NCBI GenBank assembly: GCA_026400595.1
Contig: JAPLOT010000493.1
Coordinates: 1-5,518 of the forward strand
Source: Alphaproteobacteria bacterium
GTDB taxonomy: Bacteria > Pseudomonadota > Alphaproteobacteria > Rhizobiales > Aestuariivirgaceae
Direction of reading: 5' to 3'
Length of the DNA stretch: 5,518 nt
The notes beneath the pieces were generated by a model that was not told the DNA's origin, made no database searches, and saw nothing but the letters and a program-made list of their open reading frames with translations. Positions 5,391-5,518 of the stretch are shown here, one piece after another. Position 1 is the stretch's first letter; every line of letters begins with the position of its first letter. The position numbers and the translations under genes were made by a program.

Positions 5391-5518
5391 AGCTACACCT
5401 CTGCCCGGCTGCTTACCAAAGGCAAATGGTCGTGGACTTATGGGCGCATCGAGGCGCGCATCAAAATCCCCCGGGGCCAAGGCATCTGGCCTGCGTTCTG
5501 GATGCTGGGCGCGAACAT
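5388..5518 (+). CDS. Glycoside hydrolase family 16 (beta-glucanase-type) internal fragment
   Basis: The frame starting with the codon at 5388 reads RSYTSARLLTKGKWSWTYGR followed by IEARIKIPRGQGIWPAFWML and GAN, running off the right edge. This is a characteristic internal segment of GH16 enzymes: the YTSARL and TYGRIEARIKIP strands and the GxWPAFWMLG strand lie just before the catalytic E-x-D-x-x-E motif, which would fall beyond the window. GH16 enzymes hydrolyse beta-1,3- or beta-1,3-1,4-glucans and related polysaccharides, and many are secreted. No start codon or N-terminal domain is present; the gene begins abruptly at the junction with the oppositely oriented pyrC-like gene. Two glycine codons just upstream (5382-5387) could also belong to it. 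The family is clear; the substrate is not. Confidence 0.85.

Noticed and set aside
1..5518. CRISPR arrays, tRNA or rRNA genes, insertion sequences, riboswitches, phage or defence genes
   Set aside because: No repeat-spacer pattern, cloverleaf-like sequence, transposase motif or defence-related domain was seen on either strand.

Overview
The window is GC-rich DNA that reads like an alphaproteobacterial chromosome, probably Hyphomicrobiales (rhizobia and relatives). The main reasons are the gene order pyrC-like / plsY / dprA on one strand, the alphaproteobacterial style of the PyrC-like protein, and rhizobial-looking expression signals. No rRNA, tRNA, CRISPR array, insertion sequence or phage gene is visible. 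Almost all of the DNA is coding and most of it is ordinary core or accessory metabolism.

Left part (1-2625). The 5' end of a cation diffusion facilitator gene runs leftward off the edge. A 118-base divergent spacer separates it from a rightward MFS transporter gene (295-1494). A two-gene unit follows: a single-domain rhodanese (1568-1972) with a strong ribosome binding site, then a glutathione S-transferase (1969-2625) joined by an ATGA stop/start overlap. Both products belong to thiol/sulfane-sulfur chemistry, so a shared role is plausible but not shown.

Middle and right part (2629-5390, minus strand). A tight leftward operon reads pyrC-like, plsY, dprA. plsY starts 12 bases after the pyrC-like stop, and dprA overlaps the plsY stop by 4 bases. 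It converges on the glutathione S-transferase gene with only 3 bases between the two stop codons. The genes link pyrimidine synthesis (a probably non-catalytic dihydroorotase homologue), the first acylation step of phospholipid synthesis, and DNA uptake/recombination.

Right edge (about 5380-5518). The pyrC-like gene loses its N-terminal part abruptly. The remaining bases encode, on the opposite strand, a fragment of a glycoside hydrolase family 16 enzyme (beta-glucanase type). A 9-bp GC-only hairpin lies at the junction. This is either a genuine rearrangement or, more likely, an assembly/library chimera. It is the most notable anomaly here. I found no convincing evidence of a new biological system.
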